Notes under the pieces: generated by a model | Told to the model about the DNA's origin: nothing | The model's input: only the letters and a program-made list of their open reading frames with translations | The model's database searches: none | DNA from: Mastigias papua | Taxonomy: Eukaryota > Cnidaria > Scyphozoa > Rhizostomeae > Mastigiidae | Assembly: GCA_964019165.1 (NCBI GenBank) | Contig: OZ025281.1 | Coordinates: forward strand, 12,087,888 to 12,151,887 | Length of the DNA: 64,000 nucleotides | Direction of reading: 5' to 3' | Shown here: positions 48,656-59,499 of the stretch, piece after piece | How the letters are laid out: each line of letters opens with the position of its first letter | Numbering within the stretch: position 1 is the first letter of the stretch | Made by a program: the position numbers and the translations under genes

Positions 48656-50261
48656 TGTTAGAGTGCAAATTTTATTATTATCTTTGATTTCATCATTTTA
48701 AGTAACGTTGGTTCTCTGTTCCTATGTGTTCCGTTTTTTGTTGCCCCATCATCAGAATTCTAAGTCTTGCATCATCATCATCTCCAACTGTTACTGTCAT
48801 CATGTTGCTTTACTTGTCCGTGACGTGTTGTCTAATCTTAGTACACAGTTGCTTGGTGTGTTGTGTTACTGTGCCAATGCTTTGCCCCTTTAGTTCCGTC
48901 ATATGTTATAATTATTTTGTTACATCATTTGTGTTGATATAAATAAAGCGTGTAATGTTGTATGTAGTCAGTCGTTATGTGAAGTCGTCGTTAGGAGTTG
49001 TTGTCGTGAGTTAAAGTCAAAGTCGTTATCGTGTTGCTGTTTTGAAGGAACATTATAGTTACTTTCACATCTCATTTTAGGCATTTTTCTTGCTTTGGAA
49101 CATTTTTCTGTCCATTCCCGAATTTTTCAAAGTAAAACATAGTTTTCAGCTTGAACAAACCATTGTCTGAGTCAGATTTGTCGTTAAAGTTTGCACTTTT
49201 TAAGGGACTTCCTTATCTTCATGAGTTGTCAAAGATTTACTGCCATTATGAATTTCCACTGCAACCAGTTCTTCTCAGCGACAATAAAGTTTATACGACT
49301 GTTTTCAATTACCCCATGATAGGTCTTTACAGCAGCATTAAAGGAATGGCCTAAATCTTATTTTGAACAAAATGGCCTCCTGGTTGATATTTACACGGAA
49401 TGCTTGAGCCGTGAAACTGTAGCCTTGCTTTGAAAGATGGTGCAGCAAGTTGGATGAAGTAATGTTCAATTCATTTATCAATAATGGTTGACGAAATAGA
49501 TAGTGATTATACCCCAAAATGATCGAACTGACAGGTGCTCACCAGGCAATATTCTTCACTCAGCGACATATTAGGTTGCGAATAATAATAATACACTTTA
49601 GCGTTTGTGGGATGGTATTTTTTGTGCATAAGTTACTTTCAACATCATTGCGAAAATGTTCGCTTTTTGCATGTTTTCATTCCTGACATACCAGCTTCCT
49701 TTTGATAAGACTTCATGTTATCAATAATTGCCTCTGTCTAACAAAATTTTCGAGTTGTCTATTGCCCTATCTGAGAAGCACCATGAAAATTATATCTAAT
49801 TGCGTGTTACCAAAACGCGAAGGTGATGAAATAGAACAAATGAAAACGGCGCTCTGTGATGCTCTGCGATATGCCAGTCTGCGAGAGTGGTGGACGAATT
49901 GCAACAAATGAAAACCGGGTTATACAAATATCTGTCTGACCCTTGTAACGTGTATAATACACGTACACTCTGGCACATCCGAAGGCTATCTTAGGCCTAG
50001 GCCTGAAGCCTAGGCTTAATGTAGACCTCAAACTCAGGAACAGCACCCCTTGTTGTTTTCTCTTTTCATTCAATCCAAAGACTAACTCCAAATCATTACG
50101 CACAGAGTAAATAATAATCACACAGCACCTGAAAATTGACAGATACATTGACAGGTGCAGCACATTGCCCGCAACAGAACTGCTCACAACAGAACTATAC
50201 ATGAACGCAAGATTGGCACACGCAGCATGATGGCTAAAGGAACATGAACAATACAAAATAT
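48656..50261. other. No recognisable gene
   Basis: Frames of 60-150 codons on both strands (such as 49807-50256 -) lack known motifs and overlap each other. ATAAATAAAG near 48,940 could be a polyadenylation signal. CATCATCATCATC near 48,770 is a short simple repeat. Confidence 0.35.
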
Positions 50262-51045
50262 ACTAGCACAGGTCATACCCTTCAGAATAAACAGATCAGT
50301 GATAAATATATTGAATAAAAGGGGTTCCCAAGACTGATCCTTGTAGTACACAATATGTTGCAGTTTTCCAAGCGCTATGAGGCCCTGTCTACACCTATAC
50401 GTTTTAAAACATTGCGTTTTCATTTTAATGAAAACGGATAAAAAGTTTTCCGTCTACACGAACGTTTTCACATTGTCTACTCTCTCTTCATGAAAAAGAT
50501 TTAAACGCAAAAATCTGCGCAGGCGCATGTTTTTAATGAGCATAGTCGAGCCACAGAACACAGAGGCCGCCAAAAAGTGTTGTTGGTGTTGAATCGTTTT
50601 CAGAAAATTGCGCTTTCGGCCGTCTACACGGAAACTATGCGTTTTCATAAAGTTGCGTTTTCAAACAATTCCACTCTGGAAAGCGTTTTCAAAACGTTGC
50701 GTTGTCATTCACAGATTTTCCGTTTTCATTTAGACAGTAAGCTAAACACAAAAATAAAGTTGCGTTTCCTTTTGAAAACGTATTCATGTAGACGAGGTCT
50801 GAGACTCATTACTTATATCCTTTTGTTTTCTGTTTTCAAGTAGCTGAACATTTGTTTCAGGGCACTCTTATCAAATCCGTAGGCATCTAGTTTTCCGATC
50901 AATAGCTCATGATGGAGACTATCGAACGTTTTAGAAAAGGTCAGTGAATACTTCACCAGAGAAGCCCTTTGCATTTTTCTACAAATCGCAGAAGAGCATG
51001 TCGAGTGCTGTATCCCGGCCTAAACCTACAGAACAGAAATGATAG
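50262..51045 (-). pseudogene. Non-LTR reverse transcriptase split by a MITE
   Basis: Minus strand 51,045-50,803 reads LGRDTALDMLFCDL, then GEVFTDLFKTFDSLHHELLI (RT motif A region, DLxKxFD) and KLDAYGFDKSALKQMFSYLK. The next RT block, WEPLLFNIFITDLFI (motif B, normally GxxLGPLLFNIFINDL), appears only at about 50,345-50,285. The 420 bp between are a MITE (50,381-50,800). Both halves have stops, and the motif B glycines are lost. Confidence 0.7.
50381..50800. mobile_element. 420-bp MITE rich in AAAACG
   Basis: The left end GGCCCTGTCTACACCTATAC and the right end, inverted, AGACCTCGTCTACATGAATA are similar over about 30 bp, continuing to CGTTTT. The interior repeats GCGTTTTC/GAAAACG motifs about ten times in both orientations. 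It splits an RT pseudogene, which dates it as younger than that RT. The target duplication is not clear. Confidence 0.65.
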
Positions 51046-51600
51046 CAAGTGCTCTGAAAATCGCAATACAATAGGACTACAATGAATAACACCTACAATT
51101 GAAAAGAGGGGAAATGAGAGTAAGCACAGAAATTAGGGGTGTTAAATAGGTTGATGCTGTCCCTCCCATGGGAGTTAGGAGAATACCGTGCAGAACAAAG
51201 TAAGTGATGAATGCATTAGAAAGAAAGCCACACGCAAACTAGAATAGATTATATAGAGAGCAATGAAACCTGATGCGAAGAAAGACTGTATAAATAAAAT
51301 GTAGAGCCACCTAAATAACTGGGATAAAAACTAAGTACGTAGTAAAGAGAGGAAAACGGAGAGTATGTACATAAAGACAAACCAATAAACTCAAATAAAT
51401 AATAATACTATATGTCTACTTCCACTAACATTAAGGCTTTGGGGTGTGAAAGTGTCTAGCTTATTTGCCAGAAACCCTAATGTATCCTACCCCCTCCTCC
51501 GATAAGCTATCAATTATATTAACACAAATGTCTTCCTCAGAAATCTATATATATATATTTATATGTAAGTAGATAAATTCAAATATATACTTTCTTGTGT
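51046..51600. other. No recognisable gene
   Basis: AT-rich; may include the outer part of the Penelope-type terminal repeat that follows. A short TA-rich stretch lies at about 51,547-51,562. Confidence 0.35.
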
Positions 51601-51608
51601 CGTAAACG

Positions 51609-51631
51609 TTTCGATATATTATCTTCATCAG
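51609..51631 (-). ncRNA. Hammerhead-ribozyme-like core
   Basis: On the minus strand: CTGATGA, then A, GATA-ATA-TATC (4-bp stem II), then GAAA. This fits the hammerhead core CUGANGA - stem II - GAAA. The flanks AGTA before and CGTTTAC after are shared with the motif in the Penelope-type repeats at 55,836, supporting a common origin. Penelope-like elements are known to carry hammerhead ribozymes in their terminal repeats. Stems I and III cannot be assigned with confidence. Confidence 0.4.
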
Positions 51632-52739
51632 TACTAACATTGTAATGATCTGTATATGTAAGTAAATATAAGACAAAAGATAACGTATAATAATACAAGC
51701 TATGCCTTATTGTACTGTCATACGCTATCGTCGGTTTCTTTTTTCCAATCTGCAGGCGTACTCAGGTAGATACGGAAACATAATGTAATGTACGCATAAC
51801 GAATCGTGAATAGAGTCCAGTTGCAAAGGTGGGATGCAGACCGTAAGGCTTTAGGCAGGACTCTAGTTCCGAAAAAAATATATAAACTAACCGAGATGAT
51901 CTTAGCAGTTTTATATACTTTTGACCTAAGGGATTCAGATTCCAAGACGGGATAAAGCAAATTTTGCCTAAGTGCTACGCGATCGATGATGTCATCAAAA
52001 GTGAAAAAGCTTTAATGTAAGAGCTATTTATCACAGAATAGTGGTGTGATTTAAGAATGAGATGTCTTATTTGACAGCGCATTTATAGAGCTATCGATTG
52101 ATGTGTCATTTCGTCATTTTTGCTGATATATGCATTTTGTGACGTAATCAACTAGCTCATGTTTTTCATGGCTTCTTAAAACTATTGAAATACTGCAACT
52201 ACATGAGCCACAATTTATTGTAAAGTTGCTGAAACTGCAGGTGCCTTTTACAATATCAACATAATCTAAAACAAAAATGCTTATAGAGCATTTCATGGTA
52301 TCCAGTGTAGCTCATCATCATCCTCATCATTGTATTCACTTGTGGAGTCACCGAAAAAGATGAACTCTAGCTCCTGGTTTGACTCACTCAGGCATTCAGC
52401 TGTTTTCTCTTCAACAACAGTGTCATCTGCATCATTTGAATGTTTTCTCCCCTCTTCCTCTCTGGAGGAGCAATGCTTGCCTTTTTGCCTCTGGACTTTA
52501 CAAAGAATGATGATGGAAGTTGATCACCTTTCAACATGAATTACAATTCTCGTCTTCACTTCAAATATTATCAATAACTATCATAGCTTCTTATTTAACC
52601 TTATGAAAATTAGTGTATATAATCTGTTAAAGTGACTTTAAGCTTGTTGTTGCATCTGCGCTTATTTGCAAGCCACCCTGCCTGTTGTTTTCAATGATTC
52701 AAATGAGCCTTGGGAAGCTACAAGCGATAATGTCAAGAC

Positions 52740-53640
52740 ACTTCCTTTCCAATCATGAAGAAGCTGACACAAGGCTACTGTTACAGGAAATTGGAATATC
52801 GGAGTTTTTGAATAAAGGAGGGTTAATTGATGCTTCTCGTTTCGTTCAAAATAGTTCTATACAAGGGTAGGTTCCAAGAATCTTTGGTAGAAACACAGAT
52901 TCGGCTGTATAAAGCATTAAAAACGAAAAGTTCGGGAGGGCTACCTCCAGATCCAGACTCGCTAACTCAAGCAATCTTACGAGTCCACTTGCAATCATAT
53001 TACTGGCTACAGTTTCAGCAGAAAGGTATAAATGAGATAAATATTGAACAGACTGGGTGGTGCATTGATAATAATCACAGAGTTGTGCCAGTATGTTTCA
53101 CTGGTAAGATTTACCTCCGTAAATCTTTGACTAAGTTCCATTTTGTTATACGTCCCCTTTGAAGTATTCAAGTATATAAAATATATACGGGTACATTTCT
53201 ATACTGTACCAACTTGAAGTTAATAGTTTGAGAGATGGATAATAGTGTACAGGATTGCTTGACAATAAGTGCAGATGCATCAACAAGCTTAAAGTCACTT
53301 TAACAGATTTTATACACTAATTTTCATAAGGTTAAATAAGAAGCTATGATAGTTACTGATAATATTTTAAGTTAACACGAGAATTGTAATACAGTTTAAC
53401 AGGTGATCACTTTCCACCATCATTCTTTGTAAACTCCAAAGGCAAAAAGGCCAGTAATGGTCCTCCGGAGAGGAAGACGCGGAGAAAAATTCAAATGATG
53501 CAGATGACACTGTTGTTGAGGAGAAAACAGCTGAATGCCTGAGTGAGTCAAACCAGGAGCTAGAGTTCATCTTTTTCGGTGACTCCACAAGTGAACACAA
53601 TGATGTGGATGATGATGAGCTACACTGGATACCATGAAAT
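52740..53640 (+). pseudogene. HEEADTR-type element protein, internally deleted
   Basis: Contains SNHEEADTRLLLQEIG at about 52,752, then (in another frame) VETQIRLYKALKTK, LPPDPDSLTQAILRVHLQSY and HRVVPVCFTG. The central block with FHAF-GCDTVS, present in the fragment at 9.26 kb, is absent here. A GTAAGA donor after 53,103 and a TTTAACAG acceptor before 53,403 join in phase, giving PVCFTG|DHFPPSFF. The last exon continues as a basic tail to a stop at about 53,541. Another frame of that exon gives the acidic tail ending DDDELHWIP at 53,637, so a frameshift or alternative splice may separate these. The protein function is unknown. Confidence 0.6.
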
Positions 53641-53816
53641 GCTCTATAAGCATTTTTGTTGTAGATTATGTTGATATTGTAAAAGGCACTTGCATTTTCA
53701 GCAACTTTCCTATAAGTTGCGGCTCATGTAGTTGCAATATTTCACAAGGTTTAAGAAGCCATGAAAAGCATACACTAGTTGATAACGTCACAAACTGCAT
53801 ACATCAGGAAAAATGA
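53634..53816 (+). other. Conserved 60-codon open frame, unit 1
   Basis: MKCSISIFVVDYVDIVKGTC... with several cysteines (CGSCSC). Its ATG overlaps the stop of the acidic-tail frame (ATGA). The same-length frame stays open in all four places it occurs: the left inverted arm (52,296-52,114, -), and units 1, 2 (56,639) and 3 (59,672). However, the left-arm copy differs at about 13 of 60 residues, giving no clear sign of protein-level constraint. It may simply be 3' untranslated sequence. Confidence 0.3.
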
Positions 53817-54570
53817 TGGAATGACACATCAATCGATAGATCTATAAATATGCTGTCAAATAAGACACCTCATTCTTAAATCACACCACTATTCTGTGAT
53901 AAATAGCTCTTACATTAAAGCTTTTTCACTTTTGATGACATCATCGATCGCGTAGCACTTAGGCAAAATTTGCTTGATCACGTTTTGGAATCTGAATCTC
54001 CATGTTCAAAAGTATATGAAACCGCCTAGATCATTTCGGTTAGGGTAAAAGTCAATTTTTTTATTACTTTTTATCCATTCTTAAATGACGTCATAAATTA
54101 CGTGACACAGAAGCAAAATTTGTTTATCCCATCTTGGAATCTGATTGTCCATGCTCGAAAGTATTGAAAACCGTTGAGTTCATCTTGGTTAGGTGAGAAA
54201 TCAGTTTTACGCAACCAGAGCCCTGCTTCTTAAAGATATAGTACTAAAAGTTATAGGATACTGTCATACGAGACCGTCGGTGTGATGCGCCCAATCTTCA
54301 GACGTATAGTTTCAATCTTGAAAAATATCTTGCCAATATTTGTCTTTTAAATTTGTTGAGTAATGAGAGTTGAACCAGAGTATGTTCCTGTTTCGATTCC
54401 TTTGTTCTTTTACTTTCTAATATCAGTATGTATTCGGTTCCATGAATAACCACTCTTCCCAAGAGAATGTGTCATTTCCTCTTCTGTTCATAACCTGTAA
54501 TGTGTTGAATGTTACCCAGCATTGTCTCTTTAATCATATTCTCCAATGCTCATCCTTTGTAGATGAAAAT

Positions 54571-54660
54571 GCCACAGGACATAGCAATCCTGAAGAAGGA
54601 TCACCTACTAGTAGTGGAGAAATTTCTGAGACACCAGTAAACGATGGCAACGAAACTGGT
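54571..54660 (+). other. Predicted 96-bp exon, unit 1
   Basis: Bounded by a good acceptor (CATCCTTTGTAG, ending near 54,563) and a GTATGT donor (near 54,660). The only open phase reads ENATGHSNPEEGSPTSSGEI and continues hydrophilic, Ser/Thr/Glu-rich. An identical copy is in unit 2 (57,566-57,665). The third copy, 60,600-60,695, has the same length but about 28% different bases. The parent gene is unknown. Boundaries are within a few bases. Confidence 0.4.
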
Positions 54661-55057
54661 ATGTTGAAAAATGATAAAAATTGTATACGTACGAGAGATA
54701 TTGTCTTGATATTAGATAAAGTGCACTGTACCTGTATATATATATGTAGAATAAACCACAAATATACTATCCTTTAAGTAAACGTTTCGATCAGAATCGT
54801 CATCAATACTAAATTTACAATGACATTGGGCCTGCTTAAATTACCTACATAACAATGGGGTCACAATTGATATTACCTAAGAGGGACCTACCTATTAACA
54901 CCTCATGATAAATTAAGAATCCATTATATGGGGAGGGCCGAAGCTGTGAAGTAAGACACAAAGGAGGATAATATAGAGCATATAAGGTGATACAAAGAGT
55001 GCGAGAAGTGTGAAGAAAAGAAGAATAGATGCTGGATAGACGGAAAATGGATAAAAG

Positions 55058-55549
55058 AAGCAATTAACGCTAGGAAAGTGCAAGCTTCCTAAGATTCGGA
55101 TAGAAGGAGTTAGGGGTTGTTTTAGGTGTGGTAAAGCGCGATGTCAAGTTTGCAGTTATATGTCAGAGGGTTGTGGGTTTAGATGTAATGTTTCAGGTAG
55201 GGAGTATGATATAAATAGTGATTATAATTGCGATTCTTCAGGGGTAGTGTATTTATTAGGCTGTAAAGTATGTGGCAAGCAGTATGTAGGTAGCACCTTT
55301 ACATCATTTAGAGCCAGGTTTAACAATTATAAGTCATCTAGTAGGAAGTTTTCTAGTGGAGTAGCAGTGACGCAGGCAGAGTTGTTTAGACATTTTACAG
55401 AAGCCAACCATCATGGATTTTTAGAGGATGTTAGTTTTCAAATTATAGATAGGGTATTTGGAGTTTCTAGACATAAGGAGGGATTCTGGCAGTTTAGACT
55501 ACAGAGCTTTATACCTGAGGGGCTTAACGTCAGTTATGCAGATCATTAG
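55058..55549 (+). pseudogene. Penelope GIY-YIG endonuclease domain, unit 1
   Basis: The frame is open from the stop at about 55,055 to 55,549; the first ATG is at 55,160. Upstream of it lies a Cys-rich linker (CFRCGKARCQVCSY). From that ATG, GVVYLLGC (28-35) is the GIY strand and KQYVGST (40-46) the YIG strand. R51/R53 are the likely catalytic Arg, and HKEGFW gives the catalytic Glu E107. This is the arrangement of the endonuclease that nicks the target for Penelope-like retroelements. No RT domain precedes it, so it is a remnant; the domain itself is intact and identical in unit 2 (58,063-58,554). Confidence 0.85.
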
Positions 55550-55835
55550 CCATCCCCTATGCACTTTCCTAGCGTTAATTGCTTCTTTTGTCCATTTTGC
55601 GTCTATCCAGCATCTATTCTTCTTTTCTTCACACTTCTCGCACTCTTTGCATCACCTTATATGCTCTATATTATCCTCCTTTGTTTCTTACTTCACAGCT
55701 TCGGCCCTCCCCATATAATGGATTCTTAACTTATCATGAGGTGTTAATAGGTAGGTCCCCTTTAGGTAATATCAATTGTGACCCCATTGTTATGTAGGTA
55801 ATTTAAGCAGTCCCAATGTCATTGTAAGTTTAGTA

Positions 55836-55857
55836 CTGATGACGATTCTGATCGAAA
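55836..55857 (+). ncRNA. Hammerhead-ribozyme-like core, unit 1
   Basis: CTGATGA - C - GAT-TCTG-ATC - GAAA followed by CGTTTAC. The core bases are intact; stem II is only 3 bp. The copy in the left inverted arm (54,785-54,806, minus) reads TTGATGA, so the essential first C is lost there. Unit 2 has the same pair at 58,841-58,862 and 57,790-57,811. Activity is not shown by sequence alone. Confidence 0.4.
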
Positions 55858-55940
55858 CGTTTACTTAAAGGATAGTATATTTGTGGTTTATTCTATTTAT
55901 GTAATATACATATGTTGTGGATGCGGCTTAGGATTAGTTT

Positions 55941-56101
<161 letters not shown>

Positions 56102-56140
56102 TAGCTTTAGCCGAATTAAGATAACATAGTACGCTTGGCT

Positions 56141-56164
56141 CTGAAGACGGCATTATAGCCGAAA
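56141..56164 (+). ncRNA. Second hammerhead-like core, unit 1
   Basis: CTGAAGA - C - GGC-ATTATA-GCC - GAAA. It meets the CUGANGA/GAAA pattern with a 3-bp GC stem II. Different flanks from the motif at 55,836, so it comes from another Penelope-type terminal repeat. The unit 2 copy is at 59,140-59,163. Confidence 0.3.
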
Positions 56165-56235
56165 CATAGAGAAGGCCCTAGATACGTTGAGGGACTCACA
56201 GTAGGATGACCTTAAGATTCCACCGCTATTCTTTT

Positions 56236-56312
56236 GTGCCTGGATGGCGCAATTGATTAGCACAGGAGTCTTCTGACCTAATCATCGTGAGTTCGAATCC
56301 GCACTGGGCACA
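56236..56312 (+). tRNA. tRNA-like pseudogene, unit 1
   Basis: GTGCCTG at the 5' end pairs with TGGGCAC at the 3' end (7 bp with two G-T pairs), followed by A. It has an A-box TGGCGCAATTGATTAGCAC and B-box GAGTTCGAATCC. A CTTCTGA loop would carry anticodon TCT (Arg), but the anticodon and T stems do not pair fully, and two extra bases follow the acceptor stem. Likely a SINE head or tRNA pseudogene. Unit 2 copy: 59,235-59,311. Confidence 0.4.
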
Positions 56313-56350
56313 AAATAAATTTTCCAATTGTGGTAGCCCACTCATGACTT

Positions 56351-56466
<116 letters not shown>

Positions 56467-57751
56467 GATATATCTATATATCTATATGTAAAACATTCAA
56501 ATGATGCAGATGACACTGTTGTTGAGGAGAAAACAGCTGAATGCCTGAGTGAGTCTAACCAGGAGCTAGATTAATCTTTCTCGGTGACTCCACAAGTGAA
56601 TACAATGATGAGGATGATGATGAGCTACACTGGATACCATGAAATGCTCTATAAGCATTTTTGTTTTAGATTATGTTGATATTGTAAAAGGCACTTGCAT
56701 TTTCAGCAACTTTCCTATAAGTTGCGGCTCATGTAGTTGCAATATTTCACAAGGTTTAAGAAGCCATGAAAAGCATACACTAGTTGATAACGTCACAAAC
56801 TGCATACATCAGGAAAAATGATGGAATGACACATCAATCGATAGATCTATAAATATGCTGTCAAATAAGACACCTCATTCTTAAATCACACCACTATTCT
56901 GTGATAAATAGCTCTTACATTAAAGCTTTTTCACTTTTGATGACATCATCTATCGCGTAGCACTTAGGCAAAATTTGCTTGATCACGTTTTGGAATCTGA
57001 ATCTCCATGTTCAAAAGTATATGAAACCGCCTAGATCATTTCGGTTAGGGTAAAAGTCAATTTTTTTATTACTTTTTATCCATTCTTAAATGACGTCATA
57101 AATTACGTGACACAGAAGCAAAATTTGTTTATCCCATCTTGGAATCTGATTGTCCATGCTCGAAAGTATTGAAAACCGTTGAGTTCATCTTGGTTAGGTG
57201 AGAAATCAGTTTTACGCAACCAGAGCCCTGCTTCTTAAAGATATAGTACTAAAAGTTATAGGATACTGTCATACGAGACCGTCGGTGTGATGCGCCCAAT
57301 CTTCAGACGTATAGTTTCAATCTTGAAAAATATCTTGCCAATATTTGTCTTTTAAATTTGTTGAGTAATGAGAGTTGAACCAGAGTATGTTCCTGTTTCG
57401 ATTCCTTTGTTCTTTTACTTTCTAATATCAGTATGTATTCGGTTCCATGAATAACCACTCTTCCCAAGAGAATGTGTCATTTCCTCTTCTGTTCATAACC
57501 TGTAATGTGTTGAATGTTACCCAGCATTGTCTCTTTAATCATATTCTCCAATGCTCATCCTTTGTAGATGAAAATGCCACAGGACATAGCAATCCTGAAG
57601 AAGGATCACCTACTAGTAGTGGAGAAATTTCTGAGACACCAGTAAACGATGGCAACGAAACTGGTATGTTGAAAAATGATAAAAATTGTATACGTACGAG
57701 AGATATTGTCTTGATATTAGATAAAGTGCACTGTACCTGTATATATATATG

Positions 57752-58900
57752 TAGAATAAACCACAAATATACTATCCTTTAAGTAAACGTTTCGATCAGA
57801 ATCGTCATCAATACTAAATTTACAATGACATTGGGCCTGCTTAAATTACCTACATAACAATGGGGTCACAATTGATATTACCTAAGAGGGACCTACCTAT
57901 TAACACCTCATGATAAATTAAGAATCCATTATATGGGGAGGGCCGAAGCTGTGAAGTAAGACACAAAGGAGGATAATATAGAGCATATAAGGTGATACAA
58001 AGAGTGCGAGAAGTGTGAAGAAAAGAAGAATAGATGCTGGATAGACGGAAAATGGATAAAAGAAGCAATTAACGCTAGGAAAGTGCAAGCTTCCTAAGAT
58101 TCGGATAGAAGGAGTTAGGGGTTGTTTTAGGTGTGGTAAAGCGCGATGTCAAGTTTGCAGTTATATGTCAGAGGGTTGTGGGTTTAGATGTAATGTTTCA
58201 GGTAGGGAGTATGATATAAATAGTGATTATAATTGCGATTCTTCAGGGGTAGTGTATTTATTAGGCTGTAAAGTATGTGGCAAGCAGTATGTAGGTAGCA
58301 CCTTTACATCATTTAGAGCCAGGTTTAACAATTATAAGTCATCTAGTAGGAAGTTTTCTAGTGGAGTAGCAGTGACGCAGGCAGAGTTGTTTAGACATTT
58401 TACAGAAGCCAACCATCATGGATTTTTAGAGGATGTTAGTTTTCAAATTATAGATAGGGTATTTGGAGTTTCTAGACATAAGGAGGGATTCTGGCAGTTT
58501 AGACTACAGAGCTTTATACCTGAGGGGCTTAACGTCAGTTATGCAGATCATTAGCCATCCCCTATGCACTTTCCTAGCGTTAATTGCTTCTTTTGTCCAT
58601 TTTGCGTCTATCCAGCATCTATTCTTCTTTTCTTCACACTTCTCGCACTCTTTGCATCACCTTATATGCTCTATATTATCCTCCTTTGTTTCTTACTTCA
58701 CAGCTTCGGCCCTCCCCATATAATGGATTCTTAACTTATCATGAGGTGTTAATAGGTAGGTCCCCTTTAGGTAATATCAATTGTGACCCCATTGTTATGT
58801 AGGTAATTTAAGCAGTCCCAATGTCATTGTAAGTTTAGTACTGATGACGATTCTGATCGAAACGTTTACTTAAAGGATAGTATATTTGTGGTTTATTCTA
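57752..58900. mobile_element. Penelope-like element, truncated, unit 2
   Basis: Same structure as in unit 1: inverted arms at 57,752-58,087 and 58,565-58,900 around an endonuclease frame ending at 58,554 that is identical at protein level to the unit 1 copy. It was evidently duplicated with the unit and was not an independent insertion. Confidence 0.75.
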
Positions 58901-58946
58901 TTTATGTAATATACATATGTTGTGGATGCGGCTTAGGATTAGTTTG

Positions 58947-59100
<154 letters not shown>

Positions 59101-59351
59101 TAGCTTTAGCCGAATTAAGATAACATAGTACGCTTGGCTCTGAAGACGGCATTATAGCCGAAACATAGAGAAGGCCCTAGATACGTTGAGGGACTCACAG
59201 TAGGATGACCTTAAGATTCCACCGCTATTCTTTTGTGCCTGGATGGCGCAATTGATTAGCACAGGAGTCTTCTGACCTAATCATCGTGAGTTCGAATCCG
59301 CACTGGGCACAAAATAAATTTTCCAATTGTGGTAGCCCACTCATGACTTAG

Positions 59352-59499
<148 letters not shown>

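Larger units (their letters stand above)
51888..54047. repeat. Large inverted repeat, ~790-bp arms
   Basis: Left arm 51,888-52,677 and right arm 53,252-54,047 are inverted copies of about 90% identity, with a ~575-bp spacer. Each arm holds the last exon of the HEEADTR-type protein, a conserved 60-codon frame (MKCSISIFV...) and about 230 bp of downstream sequence. The left arm is interrupted by small indels but still encodes the acidic tail ([20 protein letters not shown]). The arms are not at the ends of a recognised transposon; an inverted duplication of a gene's 3' end is the simplest explanation. Confidence 0.75.
54747..55895. mobile_element. Penelope-like element, truncated, unit 1
   Basis: 336-bp inverted arms, 54,747-55,082 and 55,560-55,895, about 97% identical, enclose a GIY-YIG endonuclease frame. 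Penelope-like elements typically carry terminal repeats that can lie in inverted orientation and a C-terminal GIY-YIG domain. The reverse transcriptase part is missing, so this is a 5'-truncated copy with its terminal repeats. It sits after GTGCACTGTACCTG, which continues uninterrupted in unit 3. Confidence 0.75.

Noticed and set aside
52330..52539. 69-codon + frame MYSLVESPKKMNSSSWF... and its relative at 53,367-53,600 (-)
   Set aside because: It is the antisense of the acidic-tail exon in the inverted arms; the sense frame explains its conservation.
54845..55063. 72-codon frames MLLLSI-RLSSIYSSFLHT... in four places
   Set aside because: They lie in the 336-bp inverted arms of the Penelope-type element and are conserved only because the arms are recent copies.
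56236..56312. Functional tRNA-Arg gene
   Set aside because: The anticodon and T stems do not pair fully, extra bases follow the acceptor stem, and it is embedded in a repeat unit; kept only as a tRNA-like pseudogene.
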